From an uncultured Pirellulaceae bacterium (GTDB lineage: Bacteria > Planctomycetota > Planctomycetia > Pirellulales > Pirellulaceae), in the NCBI GenBank assembly GCA_937941455.1, contig CALDHM010000019.1:1-64000 (forward strand): DNA of 64,000 nucleotides, read 5' to 3'. The notes under the pieces are model-generated. The model was not told the DNA's origin. It saw only the letters and a program-made list of their open reading frames with translations, and did not search any database. Both the position numbers and the translations under genes were made by a program. The stretch's first letter is position 1. Each line of letters starts with the position of its first letter. Positions 33,011 through 42,523 of the stretch are shown piece by piece.

Positions 33011-33471
33011 GCGTCGGCTCCCTTGTGCGGACGTAGTTGAACCATGGCCAATGCCGCTTCGGCGGCTTCTTCCCCTTTATTACCCAGTTTTCCTCCCGCG
33101 CGGTCAACGGCCTGCTGCAACGTGTCGCAGGTTAGGACGCCGAGCGCGACAGGAATGCCCGAGTTCAACGAAATCTGTCCGAGTGCGAGTGTCACGAAGC
33201 GATTGATGTGCTGGTCGTGGGTCGTTTCCCCCTTGATGACGACACCGATCGCAATCACGGCGGCGAGATAGGGCCGGGAATTGACGAGCCATTGCGTGGC
33301 AAGCGGGAGCTCCCAGGCCCCGGGAACACGAACGACTTCGATGGCATCAGGGGCCACGCCGTGGCGTTGGAGCGTGGCCTGAGCTCCCTCGCGAAGTTTT
33401 TCCGTGATCGACTCGTTGTAACGCGAGACGACAATCGCAAATTTTTGATCCATCCGTTTTTCTGTCGGCAT
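33007..33471 (-). CDS. ribH: 6,7-dimethyl-8-ribityllumazine synthase
   Basis: The penultimate enzyme of riboflavin synthesis, which condenses the ribityl-pyrimidine with dihydroxybutanone phosphate. KFAIVVSRYNESITEKL, VVRVPGAWELPLATQWL, AVIAIGVVIKGETTHDQHINRF (substrate loop and catalytic His) and IPVALGVLTCDTLQQAVDRAG are all present. The start is ambiguous: MPTEKRMDQ (33471) or MDQKFA (33453). The longer track ORF runs into rho. The gene ends in a 4-bp overlap with nusB. Confidence 0.93.
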   Translation of the reverse strand: MPTEKRMDQKFAIVVSRYNESITEKLREGAQATLQRHGVAPDAIEVVRVPGAWELPLATQWLVNSRPYLAAVIAIGVVIKGETTHDQHINRFVTLALGQISLNSGIPVALGVLTCDTLQQAVDRAGGKLGNKGEEAAEAALAMVQLRPHKGADA

Positions 33472-33484
33472 CTGCTGTCTTGGC

Positions 33485-34987
33485 CTAGATTCCGCCAGCC
33501 TTGAGGCTAAGCAAGAATTCTGCATTCGTCTGAGTTTTTCGCAGGCGTTCGGTCAGGGTGAGCATGGCGTCGGCGGGACTCAGCGTACTGAGTGCCCGGC
33601 GGACTTGACAAATCCGCTGATATTCGTCGGGGTCGAGCAATTTTTCTTCGCGTCGCGTTCCCGAGCGATTGATGTCGATGGCCGGCCAGATTCTTCGTTC
33701 GACCAGGCTGCGATCGAGGACGATTTCCATATTGCCGGTCCCTTTGAATTCCTCGAAGATCACTTCATCCATCCGGCTTCCCGTGTCGATGAGGGCCGTG
33801 GCAATGATCGTTAGCGAACCACCTTCCTCGATCTTGCGTGCCGCCCCGAAGAACGCCTTGGGTCGCTGCATGGCGTTAGCATCGAGGCCCCCGGTCAAGG
33901 TCTTGCCCGATTGCGGCACCTCAGCGTTCCAGGCTCGCCCCAAGCGGGTGATGGAATCCAGGAATAAGACTACGTCCACTCGCGATTCGACCAACCGCTT
34001 GGCCTTCTCGAGTACCATCTCGGACACTTGAATATGGCGAGCCGGCGTTTCATCGAAGGTCGAGCTGATCACTTCGCAGCGTTCACCGTGCACCTCGCGT
34101 TCCATATCGGTAACTTCCTCGGGGCGTTCGTCAACCAGCAGCATGATGACGTAGGCCTGCGCATAATTTTTCAAAACGGCGCGGGCCATGTTCTGCATCA
34201 ATATGGTTTTGCCCGCCCGCGGCGGACTGACGATCAGCCCGCGTTGTCCGAAACCGAGGGGCGTGATCATATCGACGACGCGCGTCGACAATTCTTGAGG
34301 ATCGTGCTCCATCACGATCCGCTGGTCGGGATGCAGGGGCGTCAATTCATCGAAATGTTTGACGCGGTAATAATCGTTGGGGTCGAGTCCGTTGATCAGC
34401 TCGACCCGCAAGAGTGCGAAATACTTTTCGTTCTGCTTGGGAGGACGCACTTGACCACAAACGTGCGAGCCGTTCCGCAAGTTGAATTTTCGCACCTGGC
34501 TGGGCGAGACGTAGATATCGTCGGCGCAACTGAGGTAGGAGGATTTCGACGAGCGCAGAAAGCCGAACCCGTCGGGCAGAATCTGCAAAGTTCCCTCACC
34601 GTACATCAGGCCCTGATCCTTGATCCGTTGCTTGATGATTTTCAGCAGAATTTCACGATGAGACTGACTGTCGTCGACCGAAGAAACGTTTTCGGCAGCC
34701 GCTTGAGCCCGCAGGCTCGGCAAATCCATCCGCAGCAATTGCGAAACTGGAATCTCGCCTTCCTTGACTTCGCGGCGGACGTCGGTCGAGTTTTCCGGTC
34801 GAATTTCGTCCAGATGCGACCGTTCCGACAAGGAAACGGGCTCGCCGCTTTGCTCGATTTCCTTCAATTGCTCGACGACCTCAGGCGGGAGCTGCTCTCG
34901 CTTGGAGGCTTTCGATTTGGGACTGGCAGGCCGTGGCCGTTTCGGTCTTCCACTAGACCGGGGTTGATTTTGAGGTGAATTGGACAT
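33485..34987 (-). CDS. rho: Transcription termination factor Rho
   Basis: Hexameric RNA helicase that terminates transcription. A basic, Pro-rich N-terminal extension of about 90 residues precedes the usual Rho N domain ([18 protein letters not shown]). The cold-shock-like RNA-binding fold follows ([32 protein letters not shown]). The ATPase has [19 protein letters not shown] and [15 protein letters not shown], plus Q- and R-loop segments ([17 protein letters not shown]). A strong hairpin lies in its leader (35045-35077). Confidence 0.96.
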   Translation of the reverse strand: MSNSPQNQPRSSGRPKRPRPASPKSKASKREQLPPEVVEQLKEIEQSGEPVSLSERSHLDEIRPENSTDVRREVKEGEIPVSQLLRMDLPSLRAQAAAENVSSVDDSQSHREILLKIIKQRIKDQGLMYGEGTLQILPDGFGFLRSSKSSYLSCADDIYVSPSQVRKFNLRNGSHVCGQVRPPKQNEKYFALLRVELINGLDPNDYYRVKHFDELTPLHPDQRIVMEHDPQELSTRVVDMITPLGFGQRGLIVSPPRAGKTILMQNMARAVLKNYAQAYVIMLLVDERPEEVTDMEREVHGERCEVISSTFDETPARHIQVSEMVLEKAKRLVESRVDVVLFLDSITRLGRAWNAEVPQSGKTLTGGLDANAMQRPKAFFGAARKIEEGGSLTIIATALIDTGSRMDEVIFEEFKGTGNMEIVLDRSLVERRIWPAIDINRSGTRREEKLLDPDEYQRICQVRRALSTLSPADAMLTLTERLRKTQTNAEFLLSLKAGGI

Positions 34988-35044
34988 TAACGAAACCTAG
35001 AGAAGAGTAGAACGGAGCGAATTGCGCGGGAAAGCACGGGGAAG

Positions 35045-35077
35045 CAGAAGTCATCGTTGCCTCAGCGATGGCTTCTG
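35045..35077 (-). terminator. 13-bp-class hairpin between coaE and rho
   Basis: CAGAAGTCATCG and CGATGGCTTCTG pair over 12 bp with one G-U, with a 9-nt loop. It lies 58 bp upstream of the rho start and 74 bp after coaE. No T-run follows, so it is either a weak terminator for coaE or a structured leader of rho. Rho is self-regulated through its leader in E. coli, which makes the second option plausible. Confidence 0.45.
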
Positions 35078-35150
35078 TCTAGAGAGAAGTTTTCCCGAAA
35101 TTACCGGCCGCAATTTTAGTCTTTGATCGGGGAACAATTCAAGCAACTGT

Positions 35151-35789
35151 TCACAACATTTCCCGAACTTTTCGGTATTTTTCGGCATCTAGCCCCCATT
35201 TCGCCCATAACTGTCGGACTTGGTCCGCCAAGGGGGCACTCGGTTGATCGTCATTATCCACAAGATCGGTCGCTCTGGCTCGCTTTTCCGCCAGCGGCGT
35301 TTGTCTCGCCTCGCGATCGAGCAGCTCGCGACGCGTCCAACCTCGAGCCTCGGCGCGGCGAATTCGAGTCTCCTGCGAACATTCCACAAATACGATGCGA
35401 TCGCACCAGCGGTTCCAACCCGACTTGAACATGACGGCCGCATCGACAACTACTGCGGGGTATCCTGCAGCCCGAAAATCGTCGAGACGCTGGCGCACTA
35501 AAGCCTCGATTCGGGGATGGCTGATCCGCTCGAGCCGCCCAAGTCGCGTCTGTGCTGCCAGGGAGTCGGCAAAAACCAGACGAGCCAACGCTCGGCGATC
35601 GATTTCGCCCCGTTCGTCGAGAATTTCCCCTCCAAATTCGGCCACCAGCTCGTCGCGGACATCGGCGTTGCGCAGAACCTCATGGCCCAAGCGGTCGGCA
35701 TCGATCACGGCAGCCCCCAAGCGGCCGAATTCCGCCGCCACATAACTTTTGCCGCTGGCAATGCCGCCCGCCAATCCAATGATCAACAT
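35151..35789 (-). CDS. coaE: Dephospho-CoA kinase
   Basis: The last step of coenzyme A synthesis, phosphorylation of the ribose 3'-OH. About 212 residues from MLIIGLAGGIASGKSYVAAEF, which is the P-loop. VIDADRLGHEVL follows, with the Asp-Ala-Asp motif, then ISHPRIEALVRQRL and VVDAAVMFKSGWNRWCDRIVFV. I prefer this internal Met over the track start because it places the P-loop at the usual distance. It lies between polA and rho on the same strand. Confidence 0.9.
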   Translation of the reverse strand: MLIIGLAGGIASGKSYVAAEFGRLGAAVIDADRLGHEVLRNADVRDELVAEFGGEILDERGEIDRRALARLVFADSLAAQTRLGRLERISHPRIEALVRQRLDDFRAAGYPAVVVDAAVMFKSGWNRWCDRIVFVECSQETRIRRAEARGWTRRELLDREARQTPLAEKRARATDLVDNDDQPSAPLADQVRQLWAKWGLDAEKYRKVREML

Positions 35790-35958
35790 GCCCAAAATTC
35801 CGCAATTTTCGGATAATCCTTGGAGCATATCATCGCCAGCCGCGAAATTGAACTAGCGACCACGTCAATACCACAGAACCAACCCCTCAATCGCGGGTTT
35901 CGATTTCGCCGCTACCCCGAGCCACCGGTCCCCCCTCCGCGCATCGATCTTGTCCCCG

Positions 35959-38817
35959 TCATGCAAAACAATCCTCCGTATCATTCCAGTTCTTGCCGCA
36001 CTCGACAGCGACCTTAAGGGGAACTCGTAGCTGGAAGGCATTGCTCATTTCGTGACGCAGCATCGTCGCGACCTCGCGCTGCTGTGCGACCGGTGCCTCA
36101 ACGACCAACTCGTCGTGAATCTGCAGCAACAATTGAGCCTCCGGAAATTCGGTAGCGAGTCGATCGGCGACGCGAAGCATAGCCGTTTTGATCAGATCCG
36201 CCGCCGATCCCTGACTGACCGTATTGATGGCGATTCGCTCGGGCATCGTCCGAGATCGTTGTCCAGCCGTTCTTCGCGGATCGCGGACTCCCTCGATCCC
36301 TCGGCGCCGGCCGAGAATCGTGCGAACTTCGCGATGGTCGTACGCTTGTTGCAATATTTCCGACAAAAATTTGTCGACGGCTGGGTACCGCGTGAAATAA
36401 GCCTCGATGAACTCGGCAGCCGCCTCTTTGCTGATATTGAGTTCCCGCGCCAGTCCAAATGGGCTCTGGCCGTAGATGATGCCAAAATTGATGGCCTTCG
36501 CTTGACGCCGCATTTCCGCGGTGACCCGCTCCAGCGGCACGCCACCGACTTGGGCCGCGACCACCGCGTGGATATCCTCGTCATGGGCGAACGCGGTCGC
36601 TAAGGCGCCATCCTGACAAAAGTGGGCCAACACACGCAATTCGATTTGCGAATAATCGGCGGCGATCAATGCGGCTTTTGGACTTCCGGCGACAAACGCC
36701 TGACGGATCCGCCTCCCTGGTTCCGACCGAATCGGAATATTCTGCAAATTAGGGTCCTTCGAACTCAAACGGCCCGTGCGGGCGACGTCCTGTTGGAACG
36801 AAGTATGCACGCGGCCCGTGCGCGGATTGATCTGTTCCAGCAGCGCGTCGGTATACGTATTTTTCAATTTGGCGAGTTGACGGTATTCGATCATCGCCTG
36901 TGGCAAGGGGTGCCGCGGGGCGAGTTCCTCGAGGACTTCGTTATCGGTGCTGCGGGCCAACTTGGTTTTCTTGACGACCGGCAAGTTCAATTGATCGAAC
37001 AAGACATCGGCCAATTGTCTAGGTGAATCGACATTGAATGTCGTCCCGGCCAGACGATGAATCGCCACCTCGAGTTCCTTGAGCCGCTCGCCGAACTCCG
37101 CCGACAAACGACGCAAGGCAGCGGCGTCGACGGTGATGCCATGATATTCCATGTCCGCCAAGACGCGTACCAACTTCATTTCGACGTCATCGAATAGGCT
37201 TCGCAAACCACTGGCATCGAGTTGAGCCGCGAGATTCGGCCGCAGCCGCCAAGGCACGTCGGCGTCTTCTGCGGCATATTCGGTGATTTTCGCCACGGGC
37301 ACGGCGCTCATCAAGATTTGCCCCTTACCACTACCGATCAAATCGGTAATCTTGATCGTACGGTGATTCAAAAACCGCAACGCCAAGTCGTCCAGATTGT
37401 GGACATTCCGGCCAGGATTCAAAAGATAATCCGCCACCATGGTGTCGAACAATCGGGCACGCACGTCGCAGCCGAGTGCCTTCATCACGATCAGGTCATA
37501 TTTCAGATTCTGGCCGATGATCAAATGAGCGGGGTTCTGTAGTAGCGGTCGCAGCACGTCGATCAGTAACGACTCGTCAATCGTCGCCGCCCCCTCAGGT
37601 GCACGTACAGGAATATAGACCGCTTCGCCGTCAGCCCAGCCCAACGACACCCCGACCAACTCTGCCCAACGCGGATGCGGTGATGTGGTCTCGGTGTCGA
37701 ACGAGAATTCGCCTTGGGCCGCGAGACGGCCCACGAGGTCGCGCAACTCATCGGCGTCGGTCACCGTGCGGTATTCTGTGTGCCAAACAGCCGGTTGGAC
37801 GATCGGTGCGAGTTTTTCTACGCGATCCTTCAGCGAGCGAAAACCGGCCTCTTCGCAAATCGCGATCGCTTGCGGGACATCCATGCCACCCAAACGCCCG
37901 GCGACCCAATCGATTTCGATCGGCACGTTCGCATCCAATCGCACCAGTTGCTGACTGAGCAAGGCTTGATCACCCGATTCGCGAATGACACGCCCTTTCT
38001 TCCCCTTGATTTTGTCGGTGTTCGCCAAAATCTGTTCCAAGGTGCCGAACTCGTTCAATAGTTGTTGGGCTGTCTTCGGACCAATCGACGGGACACCGGG
38101 GACGTTATCGCTCGTATCGCCAACCAAGGCCTGAAAGTCGACGACTTGATCCGGGCGAATCCCCCAATCTTTCGCGAGTTGCTCGGCGTCGTAGAACGTT
38201 CCTTTCCTCAAATTCAACAAGGCGACATTGTCGGAAATCAGTTGGCGACAATCCTTGTCGCTGGTGACCAGCACACATCTGCCACCGCGCTCGGTCGCGA
38301 TGCGAGCGATGGTCGCTAAGATGTCGTCGGCCTCGTAACCCTCCACATCCAACACGGGAATTGCCAACGCGTGGAGCAACCGCTGAATCTCCGGTATCTG
38401 CGACCGCAAGTCTTCGGGCATTTCTTCGCGATGGGCTTTGTACTCCGGGTAGATCTCGTTGCGAAAGGTCGTGTCGCTATGATCGAACGCTGCGAACAGA
38501 TAATCGGGCTTCCGCGTCTGTAGAATATCCAGCAAATCTCTCGTGAATCCGAACAAAGCATTGACAGCACGCCCGTCCGGTCCCGTCATTTCCCCGATGG
38601 CGTGAAAGACTTGATAGATCAAGGAATGAGAATCGATCACATAGACCGTTTTGCCGGCCAAGCTCTCAGGCGATTCGGGAATCGCCTCAACGTTGTTTAC
38701 TGCCAAGGAAGGCGTCGTCGGCGGCTGCTCCGGCGTTTCGGCAGGGTCATCAGGTGCTAAATCGGCGAATAACTGGCCGGTGCAATTGCCCGCATTTGCT
38801 TTTTTGCTTTTCAACAT
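35959..38817 (-). CDS. polA: DNA polymerase I
   Basis: Repair and Okazaki-processing polymerase of about 952 residues. The start MLKSKKANAG is supported by AAGGAGCGA directly upstream. After a linker, the 5'-nuclease domain begins VYVIDSHSLIYQVFHAIGEM and includes GYEADDILATIA and DNVPGVPSIGPKTAQQLL. The 3'-5' exonuclease is intact, with FDTETTSPHPRW, GQNLKYDLIVM and YAAEDADV. The polymerase palm has ADYSQIELRVLAHF and LLQIHDELVVEAP, and the O-helix is RRQAKAINFGIIYGQSPFGL. Proofreading is thus expected. Confidence 0.96.
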   Translation of the reverse strand: MLKSKKANAGNCTGQLFADLAPDDPAETPEQPPTTPSLAVNNVEAIPESPESLAGKTVYVIDSHSLIYQVFHAIGEMTGPDGRAVNALFGFTRDLLDILQTRKPDYLFAAFDHSDTTFRNEIYPEYKAHREEMPEDLRSQIPEIQRLLHALAIPVLDVEGYEADDILATIARIATERGGRCVLVTSDKDCRQLISDNVALLNLRKGTFYDAEQLAKDWGIRPDQVVDFQALVGDTSDNVPGVPSIGPKTAQQLLNEFGTLEQILANTDKIKGKKGRVIRESGDQALLSQQLVRLDANVPIEIDWVAGRLGGMDVPQAIAICEEAGFRSLKDRVEKLAPIVQPAVWHTEYRTVTDADELRDLVGRLAAQGEFSFDTETTSPHPRWAELVGVSLGWADGEAVYIPVRAPEGAATIDESLLIDVLRPLLQNPAHLIIGQNLKYDLIVMKALGCDVRARLFDTMVADYLLNPGRNVHNLDDLALRFLNHRTIKITDLIGSGKGQILMSAVPVAKITEYAAEDADVPWRLRPNLAAQLDASGLRSLFDDVEMKLVRVLADMEYHGITVDAAALRRLSAEFGERLKELEVAIHRLAGTTFNVDSPRQLADVLFDQLNLPVVKKTKLARSTDNEVLEELAPRHPLPQAMIEYRQLAKLKNTYTDALLEQINPRTGRVHTSFQQDVARTGRLSSKDPNLQNIPIRSEPGRRIRQAFVAGSPKAALIAADYSQIELRVLAHFCQDGALATAFAHDEDIHAVVAAQVGGVPLERVTAEMRRQAKAINFGIIYGQSPFGLARELNISKEAAAEFIEAYFTRYPAVDKFLSEILQQAYDHREVRTILGRRRGIEGVRDPRRTAGQRSRTMPERIAINTVSQGSAADLIKTAMLRVADRLATEFPEAQLLLQIHDELVVEAPVAQQREVATMLRHEMSNAFQLRVPLKVAVECGKNWNDTEDCFA

Positions 38818-39264
38818 TCGCTCCTTATCGCGAGCTATGCCTAGGATGTGCTTAGAGCCTTTCCCAAACCCCACAACACCCGTATCCCGAAGCGTAAGCG
38901 AGGGCTGGTTATGGGATCGGTTGTTAAAGGGAATTCTAAACTGACACGGCCGGTTTCAGGGACGGTCCAACCGGCGCGGTTTAGCCGTAAAAATCGGAGT
39001 ATTCGCGCTCGTTTAGCGGTTTAATTCGAACTTTTGCAGACTTCTGAGAATTTCTCCCCAGTTGGTCGATAAACTGAAACTGTCTGATTCTCGGGAAATC
39101 GAAAGTTTGACACTGATTTTACCCGTATTTAGAATTGATTCACGGGAGTGTGCGGGCCAGTTTTTCCTGAAGTTCTGGCCAGACATACGGGCGCTCATCC
39201 ATTCTGTTCGGTCTGTTCGGTCGAAAGTTAGTTCGTTTTAAATTCTCCACAGGAGTTTGGTTTC
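38818..39264. other. Intergenic region between polA and the coiled-coil gene
   Basis: A 447-bp divergent spacer. It contains one dispersed repeat (38886-38904) and otherwise AT-richer sequence likely to hold the two promoters. I see no gene in it; the 61-aa minus-strand ORF at 39013 has no family features. Confidence 0.5.
38886..38904 (+). repeat. Dispersed CCCGAAGCGTAAGCGAGGG repeat, copy 1
   Basis: CCCGAAGCGTAAGCGAGGG is identical over 18 bases to 44397-44414, and a variant is at 44523-44540. It is intergenic, just upstream of polA. Confidence 0.7.
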
Positions 39265-40701
39265 ATGGCAGCTCGCGAGAATCAAGGCTATTTGATTGCC
39301 GTCATCTTGTTGGTTCTGCTCAGCTTGGTACTCGCGCTGCTCTTCTTTTTGAACTGGATGAGGGCCAATGACCTGGCGGATGCCAAGTTGCAAGCCGAAC
39401 AAAAGGCGAAAAGCGAAGGAGCTCTACGCGAGGCCTATGAGAAAAAGTCCGAAATCCTGATGGCGCTCGTCGGCGGATTGGGCAAAAGCGTGGCCGAGGT
39501 CGAAACCAGCCGCCAAATGCTCGATCGGACAGTCGACCAACTCCAAGGTGGTGATCGTGACGCTGTCGTCAAGGTCAAAAACGATGTCGACCAAATCATG
39601 GCCGAATACGAAAAAGACATGAAGCTGTTCCTCGGGGCTCGAGACGCGAACCGCGAAGAGACCTGGCGTAGCCTCACGAAAAACTTTAGCGACGCCCTCA
39701 GCCGCAACTACGGCGAATTAGAAACAGAGCGGAATACACGCGCTCGAGTCGAGCGTGAAGCCGCAGCCGAAATCGCTGCGAAACAAAAAGAAGTCGAGGA
39801 GAAAACGCAACTCTGGCAGGCAGCTCTCCGTGACCTCTCCGTTAAAACTGAAGAATTCAACAACTACAAATCCCAACAGGACGCCAAATTCGAGGAATTC
39901 CAATCTCGGTACACGGGCCTCGAGCGGAATTTCGGTGACGAGCGCCGTAGCTTGGCCAGCGAAATCAGCAAACGCGACGAAACCATCCGCGAAAACGAGA
40001 ACCGGATTTCAATGCTCAAGACCAAGGTCGATCAATATGAAAAAGAAAATTTCGACCTGGCCGATGGAAAGGTCATCCGCGTCAGTAGCAACAGCATTTT
40101 CATCAACGTCGGCTCGCGCGACGGCTTGAAACCAACGCAGACTTTTTCAGTCTTCGATGCGTCTGCCACCAATTTCGACTCGAAGGCTCCCAAGGGTGGC
40201 ATCGAAGTCATCAAGGTCTGGGATCATCAGGCCGAAGCCCGTATCCTCGCCGAAAACCCCCTCAAGCCGATCTTGGCAGATGACCAAATCTTGAACCCCG
40301 TATGGGATCCGGGCTACAGCGTTCCGATCGCCCTCGCCGGTATCTTCGATCTGGATGGTGATGGAATGGACGACACCCCGCGACTCATTCAAATGATCCG
40401 CCAAAATGGTGGCAACGTCGTGGCCTACCATGATGGCGAGGGCCAAGTACAAGGCCAAATCGATCCCGCCACCCGTTATTTGGTGGTTGGTCGCAGCCCC
40501 ATGACCGGCACCGATGACAACGCCGAAAAAGTCAGCCGCGGCATGAGAAATATTCTCAACCAGGGCAAAGACCACCAAATCCAGGAAATCGATCTGCGAA
40601 AACTACTCAACTGGATGGGTCGGCATAGCCTTCCCTCCGTCGAGCGACTCGACTCCAAAATCGGCAATCAATTCCGCGGCAGCGAGTCCGCCGTCCGCTA
40701 G
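39265..40701 (+). CDS. Membrane-anchored coiled-coil protein of unknown function
   Basis: A 478-residue protein I do not recognise. Residues 8-30 are a membrane helix (YLIAVILLVLLSLVLALLFFL). Residues 40-265 are a long coiled coil (ADAKLQAEQKAKSEGALREA, EREAAAEIAAKQKEVEEK). A small beta domain follows (GKVIRVSSNSIFINVGSRDG), like those in envelope scaffold proteins. After DLDGDGMDDTPRLIQMIRQNGGNVVAY comes a region ending ATRYLVVGRSP, with a BRCT-like pattern. It may be an envelope or division scaffold. The ATG start follows ACAGGAG. Confidence 0.65.
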   Translation: MAARENQGYLIAVILLVLLSLVLALLFFLNWMRANDLADAKLQAEQKAKSEGALREAYEKKSEILMALVGGLGKSVAEVETSRQMLDRTVDQLQGGDRDAVVKVKNDVDQIMAEYEKDMKLFLGARDANREETWRSLTKNFSDALSRNYGELETERNTRARVEREAAAEIAAKQKEVEEKTQLWQAALRDLSVKTEEFNNYKSQQDAKFEEFQSRYTGLERNFGDERRSLASEISKRDETIRENENRISMLKTKVDQYEKENFDLADGKVIRVSSNSIFINVGSRDGLKPTQTFSVFDASATNFDSKAPKGGIEVIKVWDHQAEARILAENPLKPILADDQILNPVWDPGYSVPIALAGIFDLDGDGMDDTPRLIQMIRQNGGNVVAYHDGEGQVQGQIDPATRYLVVGRSPMTGTDDNAEKVSRGMRNILNQGKDHQIQEIDLRKLLNWMGRHSLPSVERLDSKIGNQFRGSESAVR

Positions 40702-40830
40702 ACGCAACGCTCCTGTCTCCGGATTTCGCAAACGGGGGCTGCAATCGATCTGGCTCAGAATTAGCTTGGTATGGCAGATCGACCTTGCGCTATGGCCGAT
40801 CAGAACCATCCATCATACTTAATCCCCAGT

Positions 40831-42291
40831 TCAACTAGGATTGGCTAACACGTCGTCATCAAAAGGCGAACGCGAGGCGGGCTTCCACAAACACATCAGC
40901 ACGCCGCCGAAATACAAAATGGTCAACGGGACCGCCAGGAGCAACATGCTGATCGGATCGGCCGGAGTCAAGAACATCGCCAATATAAAGATGACCATGA
41001 TGGCGATTCGCCAATGGACAAGATACGTCGAAACGTCGATCAAACCGATGCGATTCAAGAAAAGCATCAACAGCGGAAGCTGAAAAGCGATCCCGAAGCC
41101 TAACGGCAGAATCAACACAAAACTCAACCACTCCGACACGCGAGGTTGCGGCTCAATCCCCGTCTGCGCGTTGAACGCAAATAAAAACTGTAGCACTGGA
41201 TCGAACACGAAAAAATACGCAAGCAGAATGCCGCTCAAAAACAGACCTAGACTGATCGGTAAAAACACGTGGACGTAACGCTGCTCGTGGGGATACAATC
41301 CAGCTGCCACGAAGGTCCATAGCTGATAAAACACCCAGGGACTGGCTAAAAACAGCCCCGCAATTACTCCGGCCTTTACCCAAATCATAAACGGCTCCGT
41401 GATCGCCAACGATTGAGCACTGACCTTGACCTCCCGCCATGTCGTCAGCGGAACTAGGTTCGTCTTCAGGGGCGGCAGCAAATCGCTGAACGCTCGATGC
41501 AGCAATACTCGATTTAATTTCCGGTTTAGCACGGCGTCGGCTTGCCGATCCAACCGTTGATTCATCGCCTTGATTCCCGAATTGCGGTCATCCGTTTCTC
41601 CTAGTGCTTGTTGCCACCAACTCACGGTGGCGTCAGGTGAGCGGAACTCGGCGAGTTGCCTCAGTTCGTGATCGTTCAGCAACCGGTCCAATATCTCGAG
41701 AAACGCTTCGGCATCCGCATCGCTTAATTCCTCGTCTCGATCGCTCCACGCGGTCACCCGTGCTCGGTCGTTTTCACTCAGCTGGCGAAAAATGGCCCGA
41801 GGCAGTACATAAGCGTCCTTAGTCGATGCCATCCGGCGACAGGCTTCCCGCATCTTTTCCCGTGGAAACTCGGTCAAACCGATGTGGTCCGTCACCGGTG
41901 CGGCCGGTGGCAGGGATCGCTGCATTTCGGGAGGTAAAGATTCCGCAAGATCGGCCGGATCAACCCAGATTTTTTGCGGGATGTATCCAGCTTGAAGCCA
42001 GACCTCGAACTCCTCCGGTACCCACCCCGCCTCGTCAACAATCGCCTGCCGCGCTCTCGTCTGATTGAACTTCTCGATGGAGCGATTCAGCGGTTTTAAT
42101 AAAACGGCGATAATCGAATTGCCGAAATACAAACCGATGGCTGTCCCGACAGCGACGCCGATGAGCGCACGGACTAAGACCTTCCGCAATTCCTCCAGAT
42201 GTTCACCGAACGACATGCGCGTGTGCTCAAACAGGTCTTCGTCGGTCCGCCGACCAGATTTGGAGCGAGTATCAGGGGCTCTTGTCGCCAA
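40831..42291 (-). CDS. tatC: Twin-arginine translocase subunit TatC with giant periplasmic loop
   Basis: Membrane receptor of the Tat pathway, which exports folded proteins with RR signals. The N-terminus MSFGEHLEELRKVLVRAL is the conserved TatC start. TM1 ends near residue 65. TM2 (MIWVKAGVIAGLFLASPWVFYQLW) begins only near residue 302. The intervening ~215 residues are a soluble insertion in the first periplasmic loop, giving 486 instead of about 250 residues. Later segments (FLFAFNAQTGIEPQPRVSEW, FQLPLLMLFLNRIGLI, FLTPADPISMLLLAVPL) are typical. No tatA is in view. Confidence 0.92.
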   Translation of the reverse strand: MATRAPDTRSKSGRRTDEDLFEHTRMSFGEHLEELRKVLVRALIGVAVGTAIGLYFGNSIIAVLLKPLNRSIEKFNQTRARQAIVDEAGWVPEEFEVWLQAGYIPQKIWVDPADLAESLPPEMQRSLPPAAPVTDHIGLTEFPREKMREACRRMASTKDAYVLPRAIFRQLSENDRARVTAWSDRDEELSDADAEAFLEILDRLLNDHELRQLAEFRSPDATVSWWQQALGETDDRNSGIKAMNQRLDRQADAVLNRKLNRVLLHRAFSDLLPPLKTNLVPLTTWREVKVSAQSLAITEPFMIWVKAGVIAGLFLASPWVFYQLWTFVAAGLYPHEQRYVHVFLPISLGLFLSGILLAYFFVFDPVLQFLFAFNAQTGIEPQPRVSEWLSFVLILPLGFGIAFQLPLLMLFLNRIGLIDVSTYLVHWRIAIMVIFILAMFLTPADPISMLLLAVPLTILYFGGVLMCLWKPASRSPFDDDVLANPS

Positions 42292-42523
42292 GGTTTGTCC
42301 TTTAGAATGGAATCCGAAGTCGTATTCAGGTTCGGTGCCAGACCACTGTCAAACTCGTGTGGCTTTGTCCCATGCTGCGTAAGTCCATGGCTAATAAAAC
42401 GCATTAAACGCGAAAAACGGGTGCCACCGCGTTTCAAGTGGTAGTATTGGGATAAAGCATAGTTTAACTGGCCAACCGCTTACTCTTCAACTCTAAACGC
42501 TCGCATCCCATTTCTCGATCCAC

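Noticed and set aside
34028-34978. 316-aa plus-strand ORF
   Set aside because: It is a shadow of rho on the other strand.
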